Positions 7,724 to 15,421 of a stretch of 64,000 bases of DNA are shown here, piece by piece. A model generated the notes under the pieces. It worked only from the letters and a program-made list of their open reading frames with translations, searched no databases and was not told the DNA's origin. The DNA comes from Bacillus pumilus (lineage in GTDB: Bacteria; Bacillota; Bacilli; Bacillales; Bacillaceae), in the NCBI RefSeq assembly GCF_003431975.1, contig NZ_CP027116.1, forward strand, positions 1,736,001-1,800,000, written 5' to 3'. Position numbers and translations under genes: made by a program. Each line of letters begins with the position of its first letter. Position 1 is the stretch's first letter.

Positions 7724-8189
7724 AGAAAAAATAGAACATTTATACAATCAAATAGTTGATGTTGTAGTGGGAACAATACCAATTGAATGGGAAAAGGTGT
7801 ATTTATATGGTGAGGTAGTTGAAGGTTCTCAGACTGTTTACTTTTATTTTTCATCTAAAGAAAATGAGGGTACACTTGTATATAGTCATGAGATCACTGA
7901 ATTGTTTGAAGTAAGTGAACATGAATACAAAGAAAAATGGCATCAATTAGTCGACTGTATCCAAGAACTTAGGAGAGAGTTTGAACAAAATGGTCAAGAA
8001 CCTTGGACAAATTTCACAATGATTTTTGATGAAACGGGACATTTCACTATAGAATTTAATTATGATGACCTTTTGAATACAAACCCTCATGAAAGAAAAA
8101 CTATTTGGAAATATAATCATCTAGGTATTATACCTAAAAGCAATTCTGGTAAAAAACATTTAGAAAAATATCTTTCTACATTGAAGTAG
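7716..8189 (+). CDS. YezG-family immunity protein, third and divergent copy
   Basis: 157 residues from the ATG preceded by GGAGG/AAAGGA. It keeps the family outline (YNQIVDVVVGTIPIEWEKV; EPWTNFTMIFDETGHFTIEF; WKYNHLGIIPKS) but is only distantly similar to the other two. It overlaps the end of the broken third toxin tip by eight bases. It is intact although its toxin is not, so it may protect against toxins of related strains. Confidence 0.8.
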   Translation: MNEEKIEHLYNQIVDVVVGTIPIEWEKVYLYGEVVEGSQTVYFYFSSKENEGTLVYSHEITELFEVSEHEYKEKWHQLVDCIQELRREFEQNGQEPWTNFTMIFDETGHFTIEFNYDDLLNTNPHERKTIWKYNHLGIIPKSNSGKKHLEKYLSTLK

Positions 8190-8260
8190 CTTTTAAGTTT
8201 TAAAGATGTTATAAAATTTGTATTGATAGATTAAAGAAATAAAGATTAGAGAACATATTG

Positions 8261-8292
8261 AGAGCACCATTCCAAGCAGAAATGGTGCTCTT
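8261..8292 (+). terminator. Terminator closing the toxin-immunity region
   Basis: AGAGCACCATT pairs with AATGGTGCTCTT around a nine-base loop. Confidence 0.75.
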
Positions 8293-8465
8293 ATTCAATA
8301 ATGGCTTCTTTTAATCAATAACAAAACAGACACACTTAGCAACAAAAGAAAAATTAATACATATGGAATCAACTTTGTATTGATTAGCGTGTCAAAGAAA
8401 CCGTCGACGAAAGCAAAAATATCGAAAACACAATATTCTTTTCTAATTCAATCTTTCTTTTCACT
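8293..8465. other. Intergenic stretch, possible decayed small membrane peptide
   Basis: On the minus strand a frame reads DGFFDTLINTKLIPYVLIF followed by LLLLSVSVLLLIKRSHY, which would suit a one-span membrane peptide. It has no ATG, GTG or TTG start, so I treat it as a remnant or chance. Confidence 0.3.
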
Positions 8466-8927
8466 CTATCTAAACCGATAAACCGTCACTTCACAATCAC
8501 CCAATACCTCTTCAATCATGCCTTCAACAATCGCCCAATCGCCGCCCGCCAGTCCGCAGCCGATCCCGTAAGGAATGGCGATGGAAGTTTGTTTTTTTTC
8601 TTCATGTGAATGGGTTACTGTATCTTTTAGGCTTTGTAAGCAACTGCGCAAGGCATCGTAGTCGGTTTGCATTCTTTTTCTTCCGTATCCAGTTTGAGCA
8701 AATAAGTTGGCTATTGTTTTTCCGTCGCTTGTTGTGATGAGTTGTACGGAGCTTAACAAATCATCTCCGTGTTCTGCACATATTTGTTTATACTCTTTGT
8801 ATACATTCGGATATTTGCTTTTGATTTGTTTGGCTAATCCAGCGCCCATGACGCCTTTACAGTTCACCTGGTGACAGATGATGTCTTCACTTGCCTCTAA
8901 AATATTGCCATCCACTGTTTTGATCAT
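8466..8927 (-). CDS. Macrodomain protein (ADP-ribose-binding/deacylase family)
   Basis: 153 residues from the ATG that follows AAGGGG at eight bases; seven more residues are possible from 8948. Macrodomain marks are the N-terminal GNILEASEDIICHQVNCKGVMGAGLA (loop 1, written here to show the VNCKG and GAGLA elements), the QTGYGRKRMQTDYDAL segment and the second loop IPYGIGCGLAGGDW. It most resembles the small stand-alone group that removes ADP-ribose or acts on O-acetyl-ADP-ribose (TARG1/Poa1-like). Cytoplasmic. No DarT-type toxin lies beside it, so a DarTG antitoxin role is not supported. Confidence 0.85.
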   Translation of the reverse strand: MIKTVDGNILEASEDIICHQVNCKGVMGAGLAKQIKSKYPNVYKEYKQICAEHGDDLLSSVQLITTSDGKTIANLFAQTGYGRKRMQTDYDALRSCLQSLKDTVTHSHEEKKQTSIAIPYGIGCGLAGGDWAIVEGMIEEVLGDCEVTVYRFR

Positions 8928-9081
8928 ATGAAGTAACCCCTTTTTCATAAAATAGAAACTTATGTTCTATTTTATCAGTTTTCATTCAATGATTTAATAG
9001 TTAAAATGCTTTTGAATGAGTTTACTTGAATACTTTAAAATGACCTTGATTGTCAGAGTTAATGCATGTCGTCTAAAATAT

Positions 9082-9248
9082 GAAAAGGCTACAATCATAC
9101 CTATGTAGAGGATGATAATGTCCGTTCACAGGCATTGTGTGAGCGATTAAAGCGATTAGGCATGCGGAAAGAAGGCCCTTTTCTTGAGTTTATTTCATTT
9201 ACTACATATGAGGACGGTACAAGTGACAGCAAAGTGACAAACATGTGA
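9082..9248 (+). pseudogene. C-terminal remnant of a GNAT acetyltransferase
   Basis: The frame DNVRSQALCERLGMRKEG-like (here VEDDNVRSQALCERLKRLGM then RKEGPFLEFISF) is the end of a typical GNAT acetyltransferase. It starts right after a stop, has no start codon and ends early after TTYEDGT. A two- or three-residue duplication (RLKRLG) also looks abnormal. Confidence 0.6.
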
Positions 9249-9338
9249 TATGATTCCATGCTTTGTTCGTTCAATCGATGGAGCGGACATCTCATTTCAA
9301 TTATCCTTGTCATAAATGGAGGAAAAGGGAGAAATGAG

Positions 9339-9884
9339 ATGCAGGTTCATAATGAACGTTTATTTAGGTGGGTGAATCAGCTCAGTATCGATCAACTACT
9401 TGAATTCCATATTCATTGGTCTAGCTGAATATACAGTGCTATTAGCAGCGCTCATATGTCTGTTCACATGGTCGTATCTGCAGGACTTACTTTCCTATTG
9501 GCAGAGTTACTTGGAAAATTCGCAGGCATGCTTTATTCCAACAAGCAACCCTTTGCCGAAAGGAGTCATGTCAATCTTTTGATTCAGAAGGAAGTGAATA
9601 ACTCTTTTCCAAGTGATCATACCATCTTTATTTTTTCTATTTGCCTGATCTTTTGGATGTATCACAAACGGCATTTTTATTGGCTGATCATTGCGTGTGC
9701 TGTTGGGTTTTCAAGGATTTGGGTAGGAGTTCATTATCCATTTGATGTCTTAGCAGGTGCCACCATAGCTTGTTTAACAGCGATTGCTGTTGTATGTTTG
9801 CCGATATGTCAAAGAAGTGTGAATGCCATTTTGACTTGCTATGAGTGGCTAGAGGAGAAAATTGTAAAGAAGAGAACAAACTAA
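9339..9884 (+). pseudogene. Frameshifted PAP2 / BcrC-like undecaprenyl pyrophosphate phosphatase
   Basis: Three frames must be joined to rebuild one protein: MQVHNERLFRWVNQLSIDQ (from 9339), then LNSIFIGLAEYTVLLAALI (from ~9400), then SAGLTFLLAELLGKFAGML onwards. The last part (142 codons from 9456) keeps the PAP2 motifs PSDHT and SRIWVGVHYPFDV, with several membrane segments. The order matches BcrC/YwoA of B. subtilis, which recycles the lipid carrier and gives bacitracin tolerance. Two frameshifts at ~9395 and ~9460 break the N-terminal half, and the first signature (RP) reads KQP. Possibly a sequencing problem, but two shifts favour decay. Confidence 0.65.
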
Positions 9885-9936
9885 CATATTGTAGCAAAAT
9901 ACCCCGATCTATTAATGGCTCAGATCAGGGTACTCT

Positions 9937-10308
9937 TTATTTTCGCCAAAACGTTGAACAATCCGCTTTGTCTTCAATATTAAATTCAATGATTTTTTTG
10001 AGGAGAGGATAATCAACTGGCAAGCTTTCCTTCATGCGAAACATCTTTTTTCCATGATCGTAACCCGCTTGTACAATGTCAGCTGAAAAGTGATCAATTC
10101 CTTTCCCTTCTGGCGCCACAGAAATGTGATGTTTTGCTACGCTAAACCCAATAATAAATGTGCCATGGTCTGTGAACATCGGCTGATTCCAAGCAATTCT
10201 TGGTTCTAATTGAGGAAATGTGTCTAAAATCCATTGTAAAATGTCTTGCGTGCGCTGCTTCAGCTCTGGATTACCGATATTGCTTACATATTCTTCAAAC
10301 AGATGCAT
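9937..10308 (-). CDS. fra: Frataxin-like iron chaperone (YdhG/Fra, DUF1801)
   Basis: 123 residues, the same length as B. subtilis YdhG. The DUF1801 core shows in LEPRIAWNQPMFTDHGTFII and the C-terminus FNIEDKADCSTFWRK is close to that of YdhG. In B. subtilis this protein binds iron and donates it for Fe-S cluster and haem assembly in the cytoplasm. ATG is preceded by TGGAGG. About 30 bp upstream on the same strand ends a tRNA-like RNA (10343-10538), so the two could share a transcript. Confidence 0.88.
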   Translation of the reverse strand: MHLFEEYVSNIGNPELKQRTQDILQWILDTFPQLEPRIAWNQPMFTDHGTFIIGFSVAKHHISVAPEGKGIDHFSADIVQAGYDHGKKMFRMKESLPVDYPLLKKIIEFNIEDKADCSTFWRK

Positions 10309-10341
10309 GATGTTTTATCCTCCAATTCCATCAACCTCATA

Positions 10342-10538
10342 AGCCTCAGACGGGATTCGAACCCGCACTCCTTTCGTAAGCATAGGCTAGGGGCAACACG
10401 CTTCCCTACGGAATTTCACCGACAGGAGTTTCGCCTGTCTCAGCTCATGTGCTTTTCGGTGCTTCTGAAACCCTTGCCTTGCGACCCGCTAGCTACAATT
10501 TGTTTTACGGCGCTCTTCCCTTCTAGAGCTACTGAGGC
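10342..10538 (-). ncRNA. tRNA-like RNA with a structured insertion in place of the anticodon arm
   Basis: Read on the minus strand, the ends are those of a perfect tRNA: acceptor strand GCCTCAG, then T8-A9, D-stem GCTC with a GG-containing loop and GAGC; at the 3' side a T-arm GCGGG-TTCGAAT-CCCGT followed by CTGAGGC, which pairs 7/7 with the 5' strand. Between them, instead of an anticodon arm and short variable loop, lie about 140 nt that can fold: CGTAA/TTACG closing pair, GGCAA/TTGCC, a GTTTCAG/CTGAGAC stem and a GACAGG/CCTGTC hairpin. No CCA is encoded; the discriminator is T. It is not the tmRNA sequence I know, and the insertion seems too small for a group I intron. Not an ordinary tRNA. 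Confidence 0.65.
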
Positions 10539-10760
10539 GCGGAAGCTATTGATTATATTATATAAAGAAACATGAGAAATGAAAAGCAGCGCTAATGATT
10601 AGTTGCAGTGCCTGTTTCATGTCACTATTTGATTACGTATAATGGCTTTTTTTCATTTTCTCACGAGAGGATTGTTTGCTTTCAAACTGGAAAAGGCAGA
10701 ATGTTTACGCAAAACATCATTGACTAGAAGAAAGAAACGCATTTTCAAAGGAAACGGTTA

Positions 10761-10789
10761 TTGAAGATTCAGGCGATTCATATTAAAAT
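10761..10789 (+). promoter_or_regulatory. Probable sigma-A promoter of the second rap cassette
   Basis: TTGAAG and TAAAAT are separated by 17 bp, 90 bp before the rap start. A perfect 16-bp palindrome (ATTAGCAATTGCTAAT) lies just downstream at 10806-10821 and could be an operator. Confidence 0.5.
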
Positions 10790-10879
10790 GATGTCAAATG
10801 GGCTAATTAGCAATTGCTAATAGAAGTTCCATATTTAGTGAAATCATGTGATGCAGCTGAAGGTGATTGGGGGTGTAGA

Positions 10880-11992
10880 ATGAGCAAAATTCCTGTTGCG
10901 GAATTGGCATCATTATTAAATGATTGGAACATGGAAATCAAAAAAGATCATGCGGATGAGGCAGAGCGGTTATTTGCTAAAGCAAAACAAGCAGTAGAGG
11001 AAGTTGACGATACGGACATCCTCATGTACTATTCTCTTCTTGAGAAAAGACATCACATTCTCATGTACAATTTGAGAGGCCAAAAGGGCAGTGTTTCAAC
11101 GAAAAGTATAGACAGTCATCATGGGAAAAAAGAGGATGACTTGTCTAACCGCCTTGCCTACTATTTTGATTTTTATGAGGGCGTGTATGAACAGCATCAA
11201 GGAAATTACGAGGTAGCATTGCAAATGTATCAAAGTGCTGAAAAGCTCTTAGATAAAATTCCTAGTGAAATCGAACGTGCTGATTTTGATTTTAAGGTGG
11301 CCTGGCTTTACTACCGGCTTAGTCATATCATGTTGTCATTAAGCTATATCCGCAGAGCCCTTCACGTCTATAAGCGGCACAAGCATTATGAAAGAAGAAC
11401 GGCACTTTCATATTCTCTCATTGCGGCGAATCAAACAGAGATCGGCCGGTATGAAGAGGCGCTTGAAAATTATCGACTGGCGGAAGAGGTTTTGACAAGC
11501 GAGCAGGATGACTTTATGCTGGCTCAGCTCCATCACAATGTGGCCATTTTATATTCATTTTGGAACAAACCGAAAGAATCAATAGGTCATCTTGAAAAGG
11601 CACTGTCCCATCAAGAATATTATGAGTCAGATTTCTTTTTCCATTCTACGTATCTGATCAGCCGGGAACTCTGCGTGATTGGTGAAAAGCAGCGTGCAAG
11701 CCAATTCATAGAGGCTGCGTATGCCAGAATAAAGGATGCTTCTCATGAAGTATTTCAGCTGAAAATAGGCATCGTCCATGATCTTTACTTAACAAATGCA
11801 TCACAAAGATTTCAGCAAATTGATGAGAAATTAAGAAAGTTAGAAGAGAAGAATGAATATCATGAAGTAAAAGAACTTTCACATTTTGCAGCTAAATATT
11901 GTGAAAAGCAAGCACTTTATGAGCAGTCTGTGTTTTACTTGAACAAAAGTTTAGAAGCGGATTTACATATGAAAAGAATGGGGTTGATTTAA
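10880..11992 (+). CDS. Rap-family response-regulator aspartate phosphatase
   Basis: 370 residues from the ATG preceded by GGGGGTG; an upstream frame start at 10814 lacks a site. Rap features are IPVAELASLLNDWNMEIKK at the N-terminus, AYYFDFYEGVYEQHQGNYEVAL in the linker helices and TPR repeats such as YSLIAANQTEIGRYEEALEN and YESVFYLNKSLEAD-like ends. It is only moderately similar to the Rap at 2028. Expected role: phosphatase or ComA-type inhibitor in sporulation, competence or quorum control, antagonised by its own Phr. The tiny gene following after one base is the likely partner. Confidence 0.9.
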   Translation: MSKIPVAELASLLNDWNMEIKKDHADEAERLFAKAKQAVEEVDDTDILMYYSLLEKRHHILMYNLRGQKGSVSTKSIDSHHGKKEDDLSNRLAYYFDFYEGVYEQHQGNYEVALQMYQSAEKLLDKIPSEIERADFDFKVAWLYYRLSHIMLSLSYIRRALHVYKRHKHYERRTALSYSLIAANQTEIGRYEEALENYRLAEEVLTSEQDDFMLAQLHHNVAILYSFWNKPKESIGHLEKALSHQEYYESDFFFHSTYLISRELCVIGEKQRASQFIEAAYARIKDASHEVFQLKIGIVHDLYLTNASQRFQQIDEKLRKLEEKNEYHEVKELSHFAAKYCEKQALYEQSVFYLNKSLEADLHMKRMGLI

Positions 11993-11993
11993 G

Positions 11994-12107
11994 ATGAAAA
12001 CAGGTTTAAAAGTATTATTCGTTGTAGGTTTAGCGATTGCTGCGTCAGTTTTGACTCAAAACGTTGCGGGTTCTTTCGAAGTAGCAGAAAAAATCATTGG
12101 TGGTTAA
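11994..12107 (+). CDS. Atypical Phr-like peptide precursor
   Basis: 37 residues starting one base after the rap stop. MKTGLKVLFVVGLAIAASVL forms an export segment, followed by TQNVAGSFEVAEKIIGG. Position and build are those of a Phr, but the C-terminal residues lack the Arg usually found in Phr pentapeptides; EKIIGG or AEKII are possible signals. The real rap-phr signal format here is therefore unusual. Confidence 0.65.
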   Translation: MKTGLKVLFVVGLAIAASVLTQNVAGSFEVAEKIIGG

Positions 12108-12124
12108 TCACCATTTATCTCTTG

Positions 12125-12156
12125 CCCTTGTTGATATCGTCAGCAAGGGTTTTTTG
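12125..12156 (+). terminator. Terminator of the second rap-phr cassette
   Basis: CCCTTGTTGA pairs with TCAGCAAGGG (one G-U) around TATCG, then six T. Confidence 0.85.
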
Positions 12157-12173
12157 TATGTTGTTAATAGGCT

Positions 12174-12210
12174 CTTCTTATTAAACGCTACAAGAACGTT
12201 TAATAAGAAG
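12174..12210. repeat. Perfect 14-bp inverted repeat
   Basis: CTTCTTATTAAACG and CGTTTAATAAGAAG flank a nine-base spacer. It has no T-run, so it is not a usual terminator. It may be an operator or an RNA hairpin. The rest of the gap up to 12451 has a second, looser pairing (CTGCCC near 12246 with GGGCAG near 12271) and no gene. Confidence 0.6.
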
Positions 12211-12451
12211 AATTCGCAACAAAGGGGGTGTGCAAATTTGTTACCTGCCCCATTATTCTAAATAAACATAGGGCAGCGCAACAAGTTAAAAAGGTCACCT
12301 TTCTCTGCTTAATTTAATTTTTTGCAGGACTTTTCATTCAAATTTCATCAAATGGGTCTATTGTACATAGAAGTAAAAGAAAAAGCGGGAACACCGCTCC
12401 AATTGTCATGCATATGATGAGATGAGATGTTAGCCGAAGGCAGGTGATTGT

Positions 12452-12682
12452 ATGTATCCCCGGGTATATGGAGGTTTTCATGGCAGCGGTTTTACTGGAG
12501 CACATATTGGACCAGTCGGTTCTCATATCGGCTTTGGCGGATATTACGTGAGCCCAGGTGTGTTCTCTGGTTTAGGCGGTTTTCCTGGATATGGAGGATA
12601 TGGTGCATTTTCTGGATATCCGTATGGCTCTACGTTCATCATGGGGCGTCCTCCTGGTTTTTATGTGAGAAGTTATAAGTGA
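12452..12682 (+). CDS. Gly/Tyr/Phe-rich small protein, possible spore-coat component
   Basis: 76 residues with no hydrophobic span and a strikingly biased composition: MYPRVYGGFHGSGFTGAHIG, then repeated GGF/GYGGY/PGV units and a basic end (RSYK). GGTGAT precedes ATG. Such Gly-Tyr-rich short proteins in Bacillus are often spore-coat or surface proteins, but I do not recognise a named family. A frame starting four bases earlier on the same strand is a shadow. It is followed by its own terminator, so it is monocistronic. Confidence 0.6.
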   Translation: MYPRVYGGFHGSGFTGAHIGPVGSHIGFGGYYVSPGVFSGLGGFPGYGGYGAFSGYPYGSTFIMGRPPGFYVRSYK

Positions 12683-12687
12683 ACGTT

Positions 12688-12716
12688 GAAATAGCCATCT
12701 AACGATTGGCTATTTC
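12688..12716. terminator. Bidirectional terminator
   Basis: GAAATAGCCA pairs with TGGCTATTTC around TCTAACGAT-like loop bases. It lies between two convergent genes and overlaps the end of the DUF1275 gene. Confidence 0.75.
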
Positions 12717-13405
12717 AATTGGTGAAAATGCTTCACTGCAGCAGTTATCACAATGATCCCTAGGATAGAGATAGGTAGCCATATGATGATAAATGGATCG
12801 TACGCATCTGTGTATGCCGCTAAAGCGGCACCTAGGCAGTAAAAGACAATAGAGCTTATTCTCAGTAAACTTACATGTTGAATAGGGGCTTTTCTTTTTT
12901 CTCGGTGTGATATACGCTGAGCTAAATCTTCAAATAGGTTAGCGAGTGTACTCGTAAGAACCGTTGTGGAAATGCCCGCTACATTTAATTTGCGGGCAGC
13001 TGCTGTCTGGAGGCCCATGGCCATACTTAACAGGATAATAAGCATGAAATAAGCACCTTGTGTATAAGAGAAAATGGTCATGAGAGCAAATAGAAGTAAT
13101 ATCATCACTTCTATGATAAAGATACGTGTAACGGCTTTTGGCCAAAATGTTGTCTCATGCTTTCCGCCTATCACAACAGCAAGTAAAACCCCTAAAACGA
13201 ACCCACTCAGTGCAGTGATGGAATGAAGGGCTGTTAGCTGTAAGGAGCTTCCTGCTGCAATCCCAAGCAGCACAATATTACCTGTCATATTGGCTGTAAA
13301 CACGTGCCCTAGGCTTAAATAGCCAATCACATCCACAATTCCTGCGGAAAGGCATAAAAAGATAAGTGCTATATTTCGAAATGAATGTGCAGTCAAAACG
13401 GTCAT
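12710..13405 (-). CDS. yoaK: DUF1275/YoaK-family membrane protein
   Basis: 231 residues with about six membrane segments. The family signature AGIVDVIGYLSLGHVFTANM then TGNIVLLGIAA is clear near the N-terminus, and TAAARKLNVAGISTTVLTST in the middle. The family is widespread and poorly understood; B. subtilis YoaK is the nearest name I recall. ATG at 13405 stands too close to its AAAGGG; a TTG nine bases on (13396) has better spacing. A longer frame to 13519 overlaps ligD and has no site. Confidence 0.75.
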   Translation of the reverse strand: MTVLTAHSFRNIALIFLCLSAGIVDVIGYLSLGHVFTANMTGNIVLLGIAAGSSLQLTALHSITALSGFVLGVLLAVVIGGKHETTFWPKAVTRIFIIEVMILLLFALMTIFSYTQGAYFMLIILLSMAMGLQTAAARKLNVAGISTTVLTSTLANLFEDLAQRISHREKRKAPIQHVSLLRISSIVFYCLGAALAAYTDAYDPFIIIWLPISILGIIVITAAVKHFHQLK

Positions 13406-13439
13406 CCCTTTCTTACTCTCTAATGAATAAGTGTAACGC

Positions 13440-15305
13440 TTAATGACCGCGTATGTCCATCTTATGTGAAGGTATGATGTCTTCAAGCCGATGCAAAACT
13501 TGTCTGAAAGTGTCATCATTTACAAGATGCCTCATGCGGCGGAATGGATCGCCTTTTTCCTTTAGACGCTCTATGACAGCTGGCATGGTAAAAAGAGATG
13601 GGTGAAGTCCATCGTGATGGAGTTCGTCCCATTCAAGCGGCGTTGCTACAAGTCCAAGCTCATTTCCTCTTGGAGAATATGGAGCAATGATGGTTTTTCC
13701 AGCATCATGCTGAATATAGTCTAAATACAAGCGGTTGCCGCGTTTTTTCTTCAGTCGTTCCATAGTAAATAGTTCAGGGGCTTGTTCACATAAAAATTGA
13801 CATATAAACGCAGTGGATGTTCTTGTTTCTTCGTATGTGAAGGCATCTTTCTTTAATGGAATATAGACTTGAAGTCCTTTTCCGCCACTTGTTTTAAGAA
13901 AGGCTGTAAGAAATAGCCCGTCTAAAAGCGCTTTGATTCGCTTAGCAGCTTCTATGGCTAGATGAAATTCATTAACAGTTGGTGGATCTAAATCAAAGAC
14001 GATCTCGGTTGGCCGGTCCGTATCCCTTGTTTCAAAAGGAATATGAAATTCCATCGCCAACTGATTACCGAGCCAAAGAAGCGTCTGAGGGTCATTACAG
14101 ACGGTGTATGAAATATCATCAGCTTGATCGGTCAAAACAAAATCTGGTGCATAAGCAGGTGTCGACTTTTGATAAAAGAATTCATCTCCCGTACCATGAG
14201 GGTACCGAATTAAAGTGAGTCGTCTTTCACGTAAAAAGGGCAAAAGATAAGGAGCTACTTGTCTTAAATAAAGTAAGTAATCTGCCTTGTTCAGATGAAG
14301 AGCTGGCACAATTGGTTTCTCTGGATGAGTGATGTCAATCACAGCAGGGAGCGGATACAGCTGTTTAAGCATTTGCTGAAACGTACACGCTGCTGGGTCA
14401 GCATCTAGTAAAAAGGAAGAAAACCGAGGCTCTCTTAAAGCGGATCCATCAAAGGATATACAAGCAATGCTAGCGACGATAGAAGGAAGGATTTCATATC
14501 CTGATGCGCCTATTCGCTTGCCTTTTGTTTGAAAGAGCGTACGTAGCGTTTGTTCTTCTTCTTTAGAAAATCCATGCTTGAATTGGACAACCTCTGTAAG
14601 GTGATCTTCTTGATAAATACAGCCTTGAAAGTAGCCATTTTCTTTGTCAAAACGAGTCACAATGACAGAGACATATCGCCAATTTTTCATTTTCAGCCAT
14701 TCTTTTGACCGGATGTTGTCGTGCCATTTACTTGTCTTTTTTTTCGCAACTAGTCCTTCCGCTAAATATGTCGTCATCAGCTTTTTCATGTATTCAGGAT
14801 TTGGGTCTGTATGAATGAGTTGAAGAAGGGAAGGGTGCTCGAGCTTTACAGATGGCGGAAGTTGTACCTTTTGGAAAATTTGCTGTAACTGTTTTTTCCT
14901 ATCCATCAACGGTAAATCAACAACGGATTTCCCCATGCTTCTTAATAGATCAAACACAATCAAATGGCATGGAAACTTCTCAGCCTGCAGCCTGATAGTC
15001 TCTTTGTTTTTCAGTCTGCCTCTTTGCTGAACTCTCGCAAAATCACTTTGCTGTTCATCCAGTAAATAGACCAATTCCCCGTCAAACGTGAGCGGTAAAA
15101 AAGGAGCAAATTGATCTCTTAATTGTTCGCACTGTTCAATAACCTCGGGAAACTGTTCGTTTAAACGTTTTCCGGCTCTGCTTTCTAGATGAATCTCGTT
15201 TTCCTCCCATATCAGGATGGTGCGAAAACCATCATATTTTAATTCATACACCCAGTCTGTACCGGCAGGAATATCATGTGCAGTTGTTAATCGCATAGGT
15301 TTCAT
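13440..15305 (-). CDS. ligD: ATP-dependent DNA ligase LigD (ligase-polymerase)
   Basis: 621 residues from the ATG at 15305 (GAGG upstream). The N-terminal half is the ATP-dependent ligase with the adenylated Lys in ELKYDGF (about residue 23) and the conserved DGELVYLL and EGLVAKKK motifs. The C-terminal half is the archaeo-eukaryotic primase-like polymerase with VFDLDPP acidic pair and TSGGKGLQVYIPL. As in B. subtilis LigD there is no phosphoesterase domain. It joins DNA ends with Ku in non-homologous end joining, important in germinating spores. Divergent from ku across 116 bp, which may carry a shared forespore promoter. Confidence 0.95.
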   Translation of the reverse strand: MKPMRLTTAHDIPAGTDWVYELKYDGFRTILIWEENEIHLESRAGKRLNEQFPEVIEQCEQLRDQFAPFLPLTFDGELVYLLDEQQSDFARVQQRGRLKNKETIRLQAEKFPCHLIVFDLLRSMGKSVVDLPLMDRKKQLQQIFQKVQLPPSVKLEHPSLLQLIHTDPNPEYMKKLMTTYLAEGLVAKKKTSKWHDNIRSKEWLKMKNWRYVSVIVTRFDKENGYFQGCIYQEDHLTEVVQFKHGFSKEEEQTLRTLFQTKGKRIGASGYEILPSIVASIACISFDGSALREPRFSSFLLDADPAACTFQQMLKQLYPLPAVIDITHPEKPIVPALHLNKADYLLYLRQVAPYLLPFLRERRLTLIRYPHGTGDEFFYQKSTPAYAPDFVLTDQADDISYTVCNDPQTLLWLGNQLAMEFHIPFETRDTDRPTEIVFDLDPPTVNEFHLAIEAAKRIKALLDGLFLTAFLKTSGGKGLQVYIPLKKDAFTYEETRTSTAFICQFLCEQAPELFTMERLKKKRGNRLYLDYIQHDAGKTIIAPYSPRGNELGLVATPLEWDELHHDGLHPSLFTMPAVIERLKEKGDPFRRMRHLVNDDTFRQVLHRLEDIIPSHKMDIRGH

Positions 15306-15421
15306 TGTGCTTGTCACTTCCTCATATGATGTGTTCTTAATGTGGGATGAAATTTTCATTCGCATACATAAGTCTAACGAAAACATTACATAGTAAGGAG
15401 AAATAGAACGGAGGCGACGCG

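Noticed and set aside
8466..8927. Macrodomain as DarG-type antitoxin
   Set aside because: No DarT-like ADP-ribosyltransferase is adjacent, and the neighbours are unrelated.
10342..10538. tRNA-like RNA as tmRNA or bacterial Y RNA
   Set aside because: No tag-peptide frame or tmRNA consensus is seen, and in Y RNAs the ends form the Ro-binding stem rather than an acceptor stem.
10246..10575. 109-codon plus-strand frame over the fra upstream region
   Set aside because: It is the antisense shadow of the tRNA-like RNA; the RRDSNPHSF stretch is the usual translation of a reverse T-arm.
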